Positions 24,758-32,647 of a stretch of 64,000 bases of DNA are shown one piece after another. The stretch lies in assembly GCA_022819585.1 (NCBI GenBank), contig JAJEGY010000036.1:28928-92927 (forward strand), written 5' to 3'. Within the stretch, counting starts at the first letter, position 1, and each line of letters opens with the position of its first letter. A program made the position numbers and the translations under genes. The DNA is from Dehalococcoidia bacterium. GTDB taxonomy: Bacteria > Chloroflexota > Dehalococcoidia > Lucifugimonadales > Lucifugimonadaceae. The notes beneath the pieces are model-generated. The model was not told the DNA's origin. It worked only from the letters and a program-made list of their open reading frames with translations, and made no database searches.

Positions 24758-26643
24758 ATGATCAGTTTCGCGTTTGGGTGATCCGAGCAGATTATGGAGC
24801 TTCCAAGAATGCCTTCGCTGAAAACGGCTACATTGGTGTCGGTCATGGCATGGATGGTGTGGACTTGTCGAGGGTTACTTCACCTGAGGAAATTAGGAGG
24901 CTCTTTGTTCAAGAACACCCAGATGAACGGAACGAGCAGAGCATCGGCATTCGTTCATCTCAAGTGGCAAGATTCCATCTCGAGATAAGGTCTGGAGATT
25001 ATGTTCTAACGCCCGAGCTATATATGGATTGGGTACGCTATGGCCAGTTCGACAGCGATAATCGGTACTACGCGAATGAAGATGACGGGTTGCCGCATCG
25101 CAACCGACGGAGTGTGAATTGGTCATCGGAACGACTGAGGCGCGATGATCTTCCGGATGGATTGTTGCAGGGCGGGATAACATTGTATGAGGTAGCAGAC
25201 ACATCTAGGAAGGATGGTTTCTTAAGTTTGATTAAAACATTAGCTAACCCCGATGTCTGGATCATTCGAGGTGGTGCGAGTGGTGCTTCAGTTGATTACC
25301 AGTTGGAGAATGGGATTGCTGGCGTTGGGTTTAGTCTTCAGAAGATTGATTTGTCCATACTGAGAACTAGTGATGATATCCGACGGGCATATACGGATCT
25401 TCACCCCGGAGCAAGTAGCAGAAGTGTTAGTCACAACGTTGCATCAGTTTCTAACTTTATTCTCGACATCAAGATCAATGACTACGTGCTGATGCCTGAC
25501 GGTGATAGAAAACGAATTCATTGCGGAAGGGTGATTTCGGATCCTTATCATGTTCCAAACGGTCCGTGGAAAAACCGTAGGAACATAGAGTGGTTGGATC
25601 GCGTCGCTACGAAGTCGGATTTGCCGTCGTTGCCGGATCGTACACGGACTGTAGTTAAGGCTACTGATCGACTGAAAGTCGAGGTTCTCGAGTGGATGGA
25701 ATCATCTTCTAAGCCTAAGCCCGGCGGTGAGGATGGAAATGAGGGTGCACGAGCATACACGATCTATGACATGCTCGACGATGACAATCTGTTTTTCGAG
25801 CCGGATGAGCTTAGACGGATACACAGCCGCTTCGAAGACAAGAAGAATCTGATTTTGCAGGGCCCGCCAGGCGTTGGCAAAACCTTCGTGACAAGACGGT
25901 TGGCATACGCGTTGATGGGCGAACAGGCGGATGGTCGGACTAGGAATGTGCAGTTTCATCAGTCGTATTCGTATGAGGAGTTTGTGCAGGGGTATCGTCC
26001 GACTACGAACGCGAATGATGAGTTGAAGTTCGAGTTGCAGGGCGGGACGTTTTTTGAGTTGTGCGAGGAGGCGTGGGGTAATCCTAATGATCGGTATGTG
26101 ATGGTTATCGATGAGATCAACCGGGGGAATCTGAGTCGGGTGTTTGGAGAGTTGCTGTCGATGATCGAGAAGGACAAGCGGGGTGATGGATTCACAGTAC
26201 GGTTGGCTGGTGGAAATGAGTTTTGGGTTCCTGAGAATGTTTACATCTTGGGGACGATGAATTTGGCGGACCGGTCTTTGGCGGGTATGGACTATGCGAT
26301 GCGACGTCGGTTTGCGTTTGTGACTTTGGAGCCGCAGTTTGGGAAGGACGTGTTCGTGCGCTGGTTGGGGAATAAGGGCGTGCCGGACACGATGATTGAG
26401 CGGATCAATTCTCGGATGTCGGCGCTGAATGAGGTTATTGCAAGTGACTCGTCGTTGGGTCGGAATTTCGCAGTGGGTCATTCTTATTTTTGCGACATTG
26501 CCGATGGTGGCGAGAGTGACTGGGATCGTTGGTATCGGGAGATCGTGAAAACGGAGATACAGCCTTTGTTGGAGGAGTATTGGTTTGACAACTTGGGGAA
26601 GGCGGATGAGGAGGTTGAGAAGTTGTTGGATAGGGTGGGGTGA
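24754..26643 (+). CDS. mcrB: McrB-like GTPase of a type IV restriction system with duplicated reader domain
   Basis: 629 residues. The N-terminal half holds two similar units, about 5-140 and 164-290: VWVIRADYGAS / VWIIRGGASGAS, IGVGHGMDGVDLS / AGVGFSLQKIDLS, GDYVLTPE / NDYVLMPD, NRRSVNW / NRRNIEW, RDDLP / KSDLP. They resemble PUA/EVE-like modified-base binding domains. The C-terminal half is the McrB AAA+ motor: Walker A GPPGVGKT at 370-377, Walker B VMVIDEINRG near 450, MNLADRSLAGMD near 503 with the McrB arginine region FAFVTLEP. It would recognise modified DNA and drive the McrC nuclease by GTP hydrolysis. Two readers may allow recognition of two sites or two modification types. Has its own GGGAG ribosome site in addition to coupling. 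Confidence 0.88.
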   Translation: MNDQFRVWVIRADYGASKNAFAENGYIGVGHGMDGVDLSRVTSPEEIRRLFVQEHPDERNEQSIGIRSSQVARFHLEIRSGDYVLTPELYMDWVRYGQFDSDNRYYANEDDGLPHRNRRSVNWSSERLRRDDLPDGLLQGGITLYEVADTSRKDGFLSLIKTLANPDVWIIRGGASGASVDYQLENGIAGVGFSLQKIDLSILRTSDDIRRAYTDLHPGASSRSVSHNVASVSNFILDIKINDYVLMPDGDRKRIHCGRVISDPYHVPNGPWKNRRNIEWLDRVATKSDLPSLPDRTRTVVKATDRLKVEVLEWMESSSKPKPGGEDGNEGARAYTIYDMLDDDNLFFEPDELRRIHSRFEDKKNLILQGPPGVGKTFVTRRLAYALMGEQADGRTRNVQFHQSYSYEEFVQGYRPTTNANDELKFELQGGTFFELCEEAWGNPNDRYVMVIDEINRGNLSRVFGELLSMIEKDKRGDGFTVRLAGGNEFWVPENVYILGTMNLADRSLAGMDYAMRRRFAFVTLEPQFGKDVFVRWLGNKGVPDTMIERINSRMSALNEVIASDSSLGRNFAVGHSYFCDIADGGESDWDRWYREIVKTEIQPLLEEYWFDNLGKADEEVEKLLDRVG

Positions 26644-26701
26644 ATTTGCATGGATGGACGGGATAGACGGGATGGTTGGTTTGTTGGATATGGGGCGTGT
26701 G

Positions 26702-26773
26702 CCCCCTTTGTCCTTCCGACATTTCCCCCGTTCGCATCGCATCGCTGGCCCCCTTACACTTCGCGAAGGGGGC
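26702..26773. repeat. Palindromic intergenic repeat, copy A
   Basis: Two modules: 26702-26728, a 27-base word with an imperfect GTCC/GGAC core, and 26748-26773, a hairpin of the form CCCCCTT...TTCGCGAAGGGGG. Both modules reappear, in the opposite order, at 28833-28887. The 249-bp gap 26644-26892 otherwise holds an AT-rich segment with TGATATAAAAT near 26828-26838, a possible promoter for the protease gene. Confidence 0.65.
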
Positions 26774-26892
26774 GGACCCTCCCTTCCTCCGCTGAGGTGA
26801 GCGGGGGTTGCGTGTTCGTGCAGTGCGTGATATAAAATAGAACGAATGATAGATATAGTGATCGATAGATCGGAGCGGAGAGGATTTTAGAT

Positions 26893-27255
26893 ATGGGATT
26901 GCCCCACGTTACTGCGACGGTTCGCAATCCCGCGGAACCGGAGAAGTCCTGGCAAGGGTTGTTTCTAGTTGACACTGGTGCGACCGATTGTCTTGTCCCG
27001 AGGCAGCACCTAGAGGAGATTGGATTGGCACCGAAAGGTGAGAGGATTTATAGTCTGGCCGATGGTAGTGAACATCGAATGTCTGTCACGACCGCGGATG
27101 TTGAGTTCATGGGAGAGGTGGTCGGTGCGACGATCGTGATGGCAGATGAAGAGTCAGAACCATTGCTGGGGGTGACGGCGTTGGAATCTGTAGGGATCGA
27201 GGTTGACCCTAGAAATCAGGAGTTGAAGCGGTTGCCGTTTGTGAGGTTGAGGTAA
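26893..27255 (+). CDS. Retropepsin-like clan AA aspartic protease
   Basis: 120 residues. The active-site motif FLVDTGATDCLVP has its catalytic aspartate at residue 27, and the end LLGVTALESVGIEVDPRNQ is the typical second half of the small bacterial clan AA family. Only one Asp motif is present, so, like retroviral proteases, it would work as a dimer. There is no signal peptide, so it is cytoplasmic. Position between McrB and McrC is notable: in ordinary McrBC operons the genes touch. It may have its own promoter in the AT-rich stretch upstream. It could regulate the system by cleaving McrB, McrC or a phage protein, or be a passenger; nothing in the sequence decides this. Confidence 0.8.
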   Translation: MGLPHVTATVRNPAEPEKSWQGLFLVDTGATDCLVPRQHLEEIGLAPKGERIYSLADGSEHRMSVTTADVEFMGEVVGATIVMADEESEPLLGVTALESVGIEVDPRNQELKRLPFVRLR

Positions 27256-27368
27256 ATCTAAGCAGGGACGTTAACGTGTATGAAGTTCGATGGGTTTGAG
27301 GTGCATTGACGGTGGCATTGCAACGGGATTGACTAGGGCGCAATTGGAAATAGATCGGGCAGTCTTCA

Positions 27369-28502
27369 ATGACGGTTGAATCGGGTGGCAAGGATCGCGG
27401 GGATGTGGTGGAAAAGATCCCGGTTCGCAACTGGTGGCATATGTTGCTGTATGCGTGGGATTTGGTGGATTTAAGGGATCGGCTTGAGGCGGAGGTGGAA
27501 GATGCGCCGGATTTGAAGGCTTTGTTGACGAAGATTCTGGTTTTTCTGATGAAGCATCAGGTGCGACGTGGGTTGCGTGGGGACTATGTCGAGAGGTCGG
27601 AGGAGTTGCGGGGGGTGCGTGGTCGGATTGATTTTGGTGAGACGTTGCGTGGGTTGTCGATGTATCGGGGTCGGTTGCACTGCGAGTTTGAGGAGTTCAC
27701 GCTGAATGTGCCGCGGAATCAGATAATCCGGTCGACGTTGAACGACTCTTTGAATCGGGGGTTTACTCAAACCGAACGAGAGAGCAATCGAGACAAACAT
27801 AAACGGTTGGTTTCGGATTTGGAGGCGTTGTTGAGGATGCTTTATGAGATTGATCGGGTGCGGGTTACGCGTCGGTTGATTGCTTCGGAATTGCGGTTGT
27901 TGGGTCGGAATGAGCGGGAGTATAAGTTGATGTTGAAGATTTGTGAGATGTTGCAGGATCCATCGATGCCGGACTCGGGTGTGAGTTCGGAATTGGAGGT
28001 GGTCGATTGGATGCAACAGCGGGAACCGCGGATATTCGAGCTGTTTGTCGCGAATTTCTATAAGTTGCGGTTGGGCAATGATTGGAGTGTTTCAGCGCAG
28101 GAATGGCGATATTGGGTCACGAAAGAAGAACGAGGAAATCCGGGGGTTCGTCTTCCTGTGATGAGACCAGACGTTGTTTTAACGCGTAGAGATTCGGGTG
28201 CCGTGGTGGTCATTGATACTAAGTTTTATAGCTCTGTTTTGTATGACTCCGGCAGCGGCCCCACCGTTAATCCCGATCATGTCTACCAGTTGTATGCCTA
28301 TCTTCAATCGCTTGATGGGAATGATGTGCGGGTTCGGGATTCGAGTGGGATTTTGCTGTACGGTGAACCGGAAAAGGAAGATGTGGATTTTTGCACTGAA
28401 ATCGATGGGCATCCGTTTCGGGTTTACACGTTGGACTTAACGAAGGAGAAGTGGGAGGACATTGAGAAGGATTTATTGGAGTTGGTAAAGGAAACGGTTT
28501 GA
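27369..28502 (+). CDS. mcrC: McrC-like nuclease subunit
   Basis: 377 residues. Opening IPVRNWWHMLLYAWDL is the conserved start of McrC proteins, where the N-terminal part binds the McrB ring. The C-terminal nuclease has a PD-(D/E)XK core: MRPDVVL (D268) followed by VVVIDTKFY (D283, K285) and a helix DHVYQLYAYL. All three catalytic residues are present. It cuts DNA next to the modified site selected by McrB. It starts 113 bp after the protease; no clear ribosome site is seen. Its stop overlaps the HicB-like gene by one base. Confidence 0.9.
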   Translation: MTVESGGKDRGDVVEKIPVRNWWHMLLYAWDLVDLRDRLEAEVEDAPDLKALLTKILVFLMKHQVRRGLRGDYVERSEELRGVRGRIDFGETLRGLSMYRGRLHCEFEEFTLNVPRNQIIRSTLNDSLNRGFTQTERESNRDKHKRLVSDLEALLRMLYEIDRVRVTRRLIASELRLLGRNEREYKLMLKICEMLQDPSMPDSGVSSELEVVDWMQQREPRIFELFVANFYKLRLGNDWSVSAQEWRYWVTKEERGNPGVRLPVMRPDVVLTRRDSGAVVVIDTKFYSSVLYDSGSGPTVNPDHVYQLYAYLQSLDGNDVRVRDSSGILLYGEPEKEDVDFCTEIDGHPFRVYTLDLTKEKWEDIEKDLLELVKETV

Positions 28503-28726
28503 TGCACAAGTACGAGGTCATCATCTGGTGGAGCAGTGAGGACGGGGTTTTCTTGGGAGAAGTTCCTGAGTTGCCGGGTTGTGTGGCGCATGGTGAGACG
28601 CAGGAGTCGGCGTTGAAGGCGGTGGGTGAGGCCGTGGAGTTGTGGCTGGATACGGCGCGGGAGTTTGGGGATGCGATACCTGAAGCTAAGGGTGAGAGGT
28701 TGGTGTCGGGGTTGAAGGACCGTTGA
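28502..28726 (+). CDS. HicB-like protein without HicA
   Basis: 74 residues from ATG 28502, sharing one base with the McrC stop (TGATG). The pattern (YEVIIWWSSEDGVFLGEVPELPGCVAHGETQESAL) is the HicB partial-RNase-H fold, then EAVELWLDTA and a short tail. Classic HicB neutralises the mRNA-binding toxin HicA and has a DNA-binding domain; here there is no HicA on either side and no room for a DNA-binding tail. It may be a solo HicB that serves as an inhibitor, adaptor or antitoxin within the McrBC operon. Overlap with mcrC shows that they are translated together. Confidence 0.8.
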   Translation: MHKYEVIIWWSSEDGVFLGEVPELPGCVAHGETQESALKAVGEAVELWLDTAREFGDAIPEAKGERLVSGLKDR

Positions 28727-28790
28727 TTGTGTAGGTCGCTGGAATGGTGGGGTGGTGGTTTGCGTTTTGGGTTGGTGGTGGGTTGAGGTT

Positions 28791-28900
28791 TCCCGCCTCG
28801 GCGGGCATCCCCCGCTGTCGCTTCGCTCCCGCGCCCCCTTCGCTTCGCGAAAGGGGCGTTCCCCCTTTGTCCTTCGGACATTTCCCCATGAATGGGGGAA
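28791..28900. repeat. Palindromic intergenic repeat cluster, copy B
   Basis: A series of palindromes: 28791-28804 (CCCGCC/GGCGGG), 28833-28857 (hairpin with TTCGCTTCGCGAA core), 28861-28887 (the 27-base word, identical to copy A except at one base) and 28881-28900 (TTCCCC/GGGGGAA). The same two modules as at 26702-26773 appear in swapped order. It separates the McrBC-like operon from a convergent membrane-protein gene. Confidence 0.65.
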
Positions 28901-28949
28901 CCCTGACCGCACGTCCGCCCTTGGGTTCTCCCTCGGAGATGGGGAGGGG

Positions 28950-29375
28950 TTAGATTTCGCGTTTTCGGGCTAGGGTTGCGGTGTGGATTAGGGATGGGAT
29001 GTTGCAGGCGATTAGAGCGCCGAAGAATCCTGCGCCGGAGATGTCGCGGTTCAGGAGGTAGAGGTCTGTGTTTTCGAATAGGGCGCCGGCGATGAGGAGG
29101 GCGAGCCATGATCCGATGATGCCGAATAGGACTGATGCGAGGAGCAGGGTGATGGCTTGTCGGCGGGTTTCGACGATGCCGAACCAGGCTACTCTTGATG
29201 CAGTAGCCGCGGTTATGGCGATGAATGCGATTCTGCCTGCGCTTCTGAGGGTGTCGGGGGCTTCGGTGCCGGAGACGATCATGGCGATGAGGAGCGCGCC
29301 GAAGAATGCTCCGATGGCGGCGCAGACCAGTCCGGCGAGTAAGCGGACGAGGACCTGCAGCAATGCTTCATTCAT
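28950..29375 (-). CDS. Small membrane protein with four helices
   Basis: 141 residues, strongly hydrophobic with four segments (about 8-34, 44-62, 74-97, 112-130) and many Ala/Gly/Ile residues. Segment 1 reads LLAGLVCAAIGAFFGALLIAM. The ends are polar, the C-terminus RKREI. There is no recognisable motif. It faces the McrBC-like operon tail to tail and has no close partner on its strand; the DUF3500 gene starts 95 bp upstream. It could be a membrane effector of the defence locus, but the opposite orientation argues against that. Confidence 0.6.
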   Translation of the reverse strand: MNEALLQVLVRLLAGLVCAAIGAFFGALLIAMIVSGTEAPDTLRSAGRIAFIAITAATASRVAWFGIVETRRQAITLLLASVLFGIIGSWLALLIAGALFENTDLYLLNRDISGAGFFGALIACNIPSLIHTATLARKREI

Positions 29376-29470
29376 GCGAGGAAATTAGGTTTACCAATTC
29401 GGAAATCCGGCGGTAGGGTAGTCCTAAACGCGTTGTGTGGACGGTCGTCAGGTGATGAGAAGTCGATGCG

Positions 29471-30490
29471 TCAGTGGGAATGTGCGGCTTTGTAGTGTGC
29501 GGCTAGGAGGTCTTCGCCGAAGTCGTGGGTGTAGTCACGGAGGACGGAGTGGATGTGGTTGGCGCCGTTCTGTGTATTGTCGTATTCGATGACGAATCGG
29601 TCGTGACGGATGTTGTAGTAGTGTCCCTGCCAGCGTTCCAAGGGGCCAGCCCATGCGAGGTGCAGGCTGTCCCATCCTTCTCGCTCGAGCTGGTTCCAGT
29701 AGTTGTGAGCGGCTTCGTCGGCGGCTCTGAAGACGTAGTGTCGGATGAGCTTTATCAGGGCTTCGCGTTGGCCGTCGTAGAGATCGGAGATCGAGATGCC
29801 TTGGGGTGTCATCGAGGGATCGGTGACACGGACGACGGTAGTGAGGATGTCGGCCGGGGCCACGGGATCGACGATGGCGGTTGCTTTTTGGTCGTCGGTC
29901 ATGCCTTTGACTAGGGAGCGTGCCCAGTCCTCTTCCTCGGCTAGGGTTCTCATTCCAAGATGTTCGCCGTGTTTGACCTCTGCCGGATTTGATCCGAAGA
30001 AGAGGGGGTGAATGGAGAGTTCGGAGTTGTTGACGACGGTTGCGATGATGCCGATGTGGTGTCCGCCTACCCGCCATCCCCATGGCTTTTCGCTGCCGGG
30101 TTCTCCGAATACGCTGAACCAGTAGCGTTCCTCGAGGCGATCCCACGAGGACACGTTGCTGGTCATGGCCTCGTATTCGCCGAGGATGGTTTCCAGACGG
30201 ATAATCTGGCGCGCCATCTGGTATCCGGATTCGCTGTAACCGGTCTCCATCATTTTGAATGCGAGGTCGGTTTGAGTTCCGTTCATATCGGAGATCAAGA
30301 GTCCGTTTCGTCCGACGGGGGTGTAGTGCCACTCGTATCGCTCGTCGCCGGCGAATGGGAAGGTTGCCTTGGCGAGTTCTTGTTTGCCGAGGGAAGCTAG
30401 GAATGCGGCTGCGGCGTCGGCCATGCGACTGATGGTGTCGGTTGCTTGAGATGGGACTGCGGTTGCTTTGCCGTTGGTGCTGACTGCCAT
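29471..30490 (-). CDS. DUF3500 family protein
   Basis: 339 residues, cytoplasmic (no signal). Typical elements of DUF3500 are present: FPFAGDERYEWHYTP near the start, ERYWFSVFGEP followed by PWGWRVGGHHIGIIATV, then the C-terminal AGPLERWQGHYYNIRHDRFVIEYDNTQNGANHIHSVLRD. The conserved HH and the HxH near the end may bind a metal. Function is unproven for the family, which often accompanies degradation gene sets. An adjacent upstream region of 170 bp precedes the divergent sugar isomerase-like gene, so a shared regulatory region is possible. Confidence 0.8.
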   Translation of the reverse strand: MAVSTNGKATAVPSQATDTISRMADAAAAFLASLGKQELAKATFPFAGDERYEWHYTPVGRNGLLISDMNGTQTDLAFKMMETGYSESGYQMARQIIRLETILGEYEAMTSNVSSWDRLEERYWFSVFGEPGSEKPWGWRVGGHHIGIIATVVNNSELSIHPLFFGSNPAEVKHGEHLGMRTLAEEEDWARSLVKGMTDDQKATAIVDPVAPADILTTVVRVTDPSMTPQGISISDLYDGQREALIKLIRHYVFRAADEAAHNYWNQLEREGWDSLHLAWAGPLERWQGHYYNIRHDRFVIEYDNTQNGANHIHSVLRDYTHDFGEDLLAAHYKAAHSH

Positions 30491-30660
30491 TTTGAAACGC
30501 TCCGTTCGTTTTGGGCGCTGTTAGATATCGGATTGAACGTGATGATACTGCATTCGATAAGTGCCGAGTTTGCGTTGAGGGAATTGGGAGACGGCGATGT
30601 GGTGGTAGTCTTGCCGATGACAAATGAAAGATAGGTTCATCCGACGGGAGAATACGCCTC

Positions 30661-31500
30661 ATGATCAAGCTCAGTCTGCAATCGCTCTGCTACCGCGACA
30701 CTTTTAACTCGGGGGAGATAGACCTTTTCGGGATGATCGAGAAGGCGAAGGAGTACCGGTTGGATGGAATTGATATCCATTTCGCGCATTTTGCGTCTAC
30801 GGAGCGTGACTACTTGGAATCGGTCCGCATGGCCTGCCTGAGCGCCGGTTTGCACATCTGCTACATCGGGGTTTCGAATAATTTCGGGATGGTTGGTGAG
30901 GAGCAGCGAGCGCAGGTCGAGAATATGAAGAAGTGGATCGATGTTGCACAGGTGATGGGGATACAGATGGTGAGGTCGTTTGGAGGTTGGGTGCCGGAGG
31001 GCGAGAGTGAGGAGAGCGTGTGGCCGAGGATTGTTTCTGCGACGAAGGAGGTTGCGGAGTATGGAGCGACTAAAGGTGTGATGGTCGGGTTGCACAACCA
31101 TAATCACGGGTGCGCGCCGGCGACGGGGGAGCAGGTGTTGAGGATTCTGGATGAGGTTGATAATCCGTATTACACGCACATTCTCGATACGGGGCAGTAT
31201 CGGGGATCACCGGGGGCTTCGAAGGGAGAGCGGGGAGTCGAAGATGTTGAGCACAACTTCTACGGATCGATTGAGGCGTCTGCGCCTCGGGCGGTGCATG
31301 TTCGGGCGAAGATCTATCGGATAGCTTCGGGATCAGAGGCTTGGTTGGACTATGACCGGATCATGAAGATCATCAAGTCGGTTGGGTTCAATGGTTGGAT
31401 GTCGGTTGTTTTTGAGGGTCAGGATGAGTTGGATGAGGTAAGTGCGGTGCCTTTGGCGGTGGAGTTTTTGCGTGGGAAGTTGAGGGAGTATGGGGTGTGA
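30661..31500 (+). CDS. Sugar phosphate isomerase/epimerase (xylose isomerase-like TIM barrel)
   Basis: 279 residues. MIKLSLQSLCYRD opens the first barrel strand; DGIDIHFAHF, GLHICYIGVSNNFG, MVRSFGGWVPEG, GVMVGLHNHNHG and HILDTGQY follow in the order of strands and carry the metal ligands (Glu/His/Asp types). The end RIASGSEAWLDYDRIMKIIKSVGFNGWMSVVFEGQ completes the AP_endonuc_2-type barrel. These enzymes epimerise or isomerise keto-sugars, inosose or hydroxypyruvate. Substrate unknown. Single gene, divergent from DUF3500 with 170 bp between them. Confidence 0.85.
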   Translation: MIKLSLQSLCYRDTFNSGEIDLFGMIEKAKEYRLDGIDIHFAHFASTERDYLESVRMACLSAGLHICYIGVSNNFGMVGEEQRAQVENMKKWIDVAQVMGIQMVRSFGGWVPEGESEESVWPRIVSATKEVAEYGATKGVMVGLHNHNHGCAPATGEQVLRILDEVDNPYYTHILDTGQYRGSPGASKGERGVEDVEHNFYGSIEASAPRAVHVRAKIYRIASGSEAWLDYDRIMKIIKSVGFNGWMSVVFEGQDELDEVSAVPLAVEFLRGKLREYGV

Positions 31501-31509
31501 GGACGCTGA

Positions 31510-31770
31510 TCAATCGAGCGGGTCGATCCTTGGCGGAAATTCATAGTCAGTGGCGGCACGCCAAGCTGCCATGAGTTCGTTTTGGTGAAGTCGCGCCCAC
31601 CGCAATACTCGACGCCTGACACCAGTAGGTAACTCGCCTTTATCGACATCCAAATGTTGGATGTCTACAGTGGCTTGAAAACCGGCGTATTCGACGTGAA
31701 AATGTGGCGGCGGGTGTTCGTCGAAATTGAAGATGATTCTGATGCCGCGAAATCTAGATACTTCAGGCAT
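31510..31770 (-). CDS. DUF4160 family protein
   Basis: 86 residues. MPEVSRFRGIRIIFNFDEHPPPHFHVEYAG contains the hallmark PPHFH of DUF4160, followed by a C-terminal helical part LRWARLHQNELMAAWRAA. DUF4160 is nearly always next to DUF2442, as here: the upstream gene overlaps its start by 8 bp. The pair behaves in genomes like a small mobile module, similar to toxin-antitoxin pairs, but no activity is established to my knowledge. Confidence 0.85.
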   Translation of the reverse strand: MPEVSRFRGIRIIFNFDEHPPPHFHVEYAGFQATVDIQHLDVDKGELPTGVRRRVLRWARLHQNELMAAWRAATDYEFPPRIDPLD

Positions 31771-32047
31771 GCACTCCGAAAGTCCGAGAAAGGTCTTTGT
31801 ATTCGTCGAGGGACATACCGGTTAGCCGCATATACAAAGCGTCGGGGCACAAGTCGATATCATCGCCCCAAGTAATGGATCCGTAGGGAGCAATGTAAAC
31901 GGATTCGAAGAACTTACGATCGTTCCACGCCTTGAAGACACCTTTTCCCTCGAGGTGCGACAAGTCGATCTCGCCCTCCGCACCGTCTTCGTAACGGATC
32001 CAGATTCGAAAGCCTTCTCGGGATTCGACTGCTATGGGTTTGAGCAT
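31763..32047 (-). CDS. DUF2442 family protein
   Basis: 94 residues. GFRIWIRYEDGAEGEIDLSHLEGKGVF and YIAPYGSITWGDDIDLCPDALYMRLTG are the DUF2442 core. The last residues overlap the start of the DUF4160 gene by 8 bp, so the two are co-translated. DUF2442 proteins are small beta-rich proteins and were named in part after NikA-like and toxin-antitoxin-like contexts; the role here is not known. Confidence 0.85.
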   Translation of the reverse strand: MLKPIAVESREGFRIWIRYEDGAEGEIDLSHLEGKGVFKAWNDRKFFESVYIAPYGSITWGDDIDLCPDALYMRLTGMSLDEYKDLSRTFGVHA

Positions 32048-32172
32048 ACGTTTTTGGTCGACTTGATTTTGGTTGCGGCTAACCTAGGCCAGGTTTCTTT
32101 GACGGGTTTGCCTGTAAGTTGCAATGACTTCATCTTACTGCAAGCGAGCAAGAGGTTTATTTGCATCAAAGG

Positions 32173-32586
32173 TCAGTCGATACCGCCGGTCGTTCCGTTG
32201 TCGAACGAAAATCCTTCATCAACCCAACCTGTCGCGCCGCCGATCATCTTCTTGACGGGTCTGCCTAATCGGGCGAGTCTGAGAGCGGCTTTGTCGGCGC
32301 CGTTGCAGTGTGGGCCGGCGCAGTAGACGACGAAGAGGGTGTCTTGGGCCCATTGCGTTAGGTTGCGCTCGACGATACGCGCGTGAGGAAGGTTGATTGC
32401 GCCGGGGACGTGACTCTCTTCATAGGCGTCGGGGCTGCGGACATCGAGGAGGACGAAATCAGTGGCGCCGCGAGATAGGGCGTCGTGGACGTCCCAGCAG
32501 TCGGTTTCGAAGGCTAGGAGATTTGCGAAGTGTTTTTTCGCGTCGTTGGACGGGGCGGCGGGGACTTCGGTTACGTTGTTGGGCAT
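32173..32586 (-). CDS. Rhodanese-like sulfurtransferase domain protein
   Basis: 137 residues, a single rhodanese domain. DFVLLDVRSPDAYEESHVPGAIN is the CDC25-like helix/turn and VVYCAGPHCNGADKAALRLA holds the active-site loop with catalytic cysteine in the first CAG position; a second cysteine follows four residues later. GGATGWVDEGF ends the domain. It could move sulfane sulfur from a donor to thiols or bind a partner. It lies directly downstream of the enoyl-CoA hydratase gene (61 bp) on the same strand. Confidence 0.88.
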   Translation of the reverse strand: MPNNVTEVPAAPSNDAKKHFANLLAFETDCWDVHDALSRGATDFVLLDVRSPDAYEESHVPGAINLPHARIVERNLTQWAQDTLFVVYCAGPHCNGADKAALRLARLGRPVKKMIGGATGWVDEGFSFDNGTTGGID

Positions 32587-32647
32587 GCGCTAATCCTCTC
32601 AATGATTCATCGTGGTCACGACGCCGCGTTTGGTGAAAATCTCGATT

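Noticed and set aside
25702..26742. 346-residue reverse-strand frame across mcrB
   Set aside because: No ribosome site and no motif; it is the antisense of the conserved AAA+ motor.
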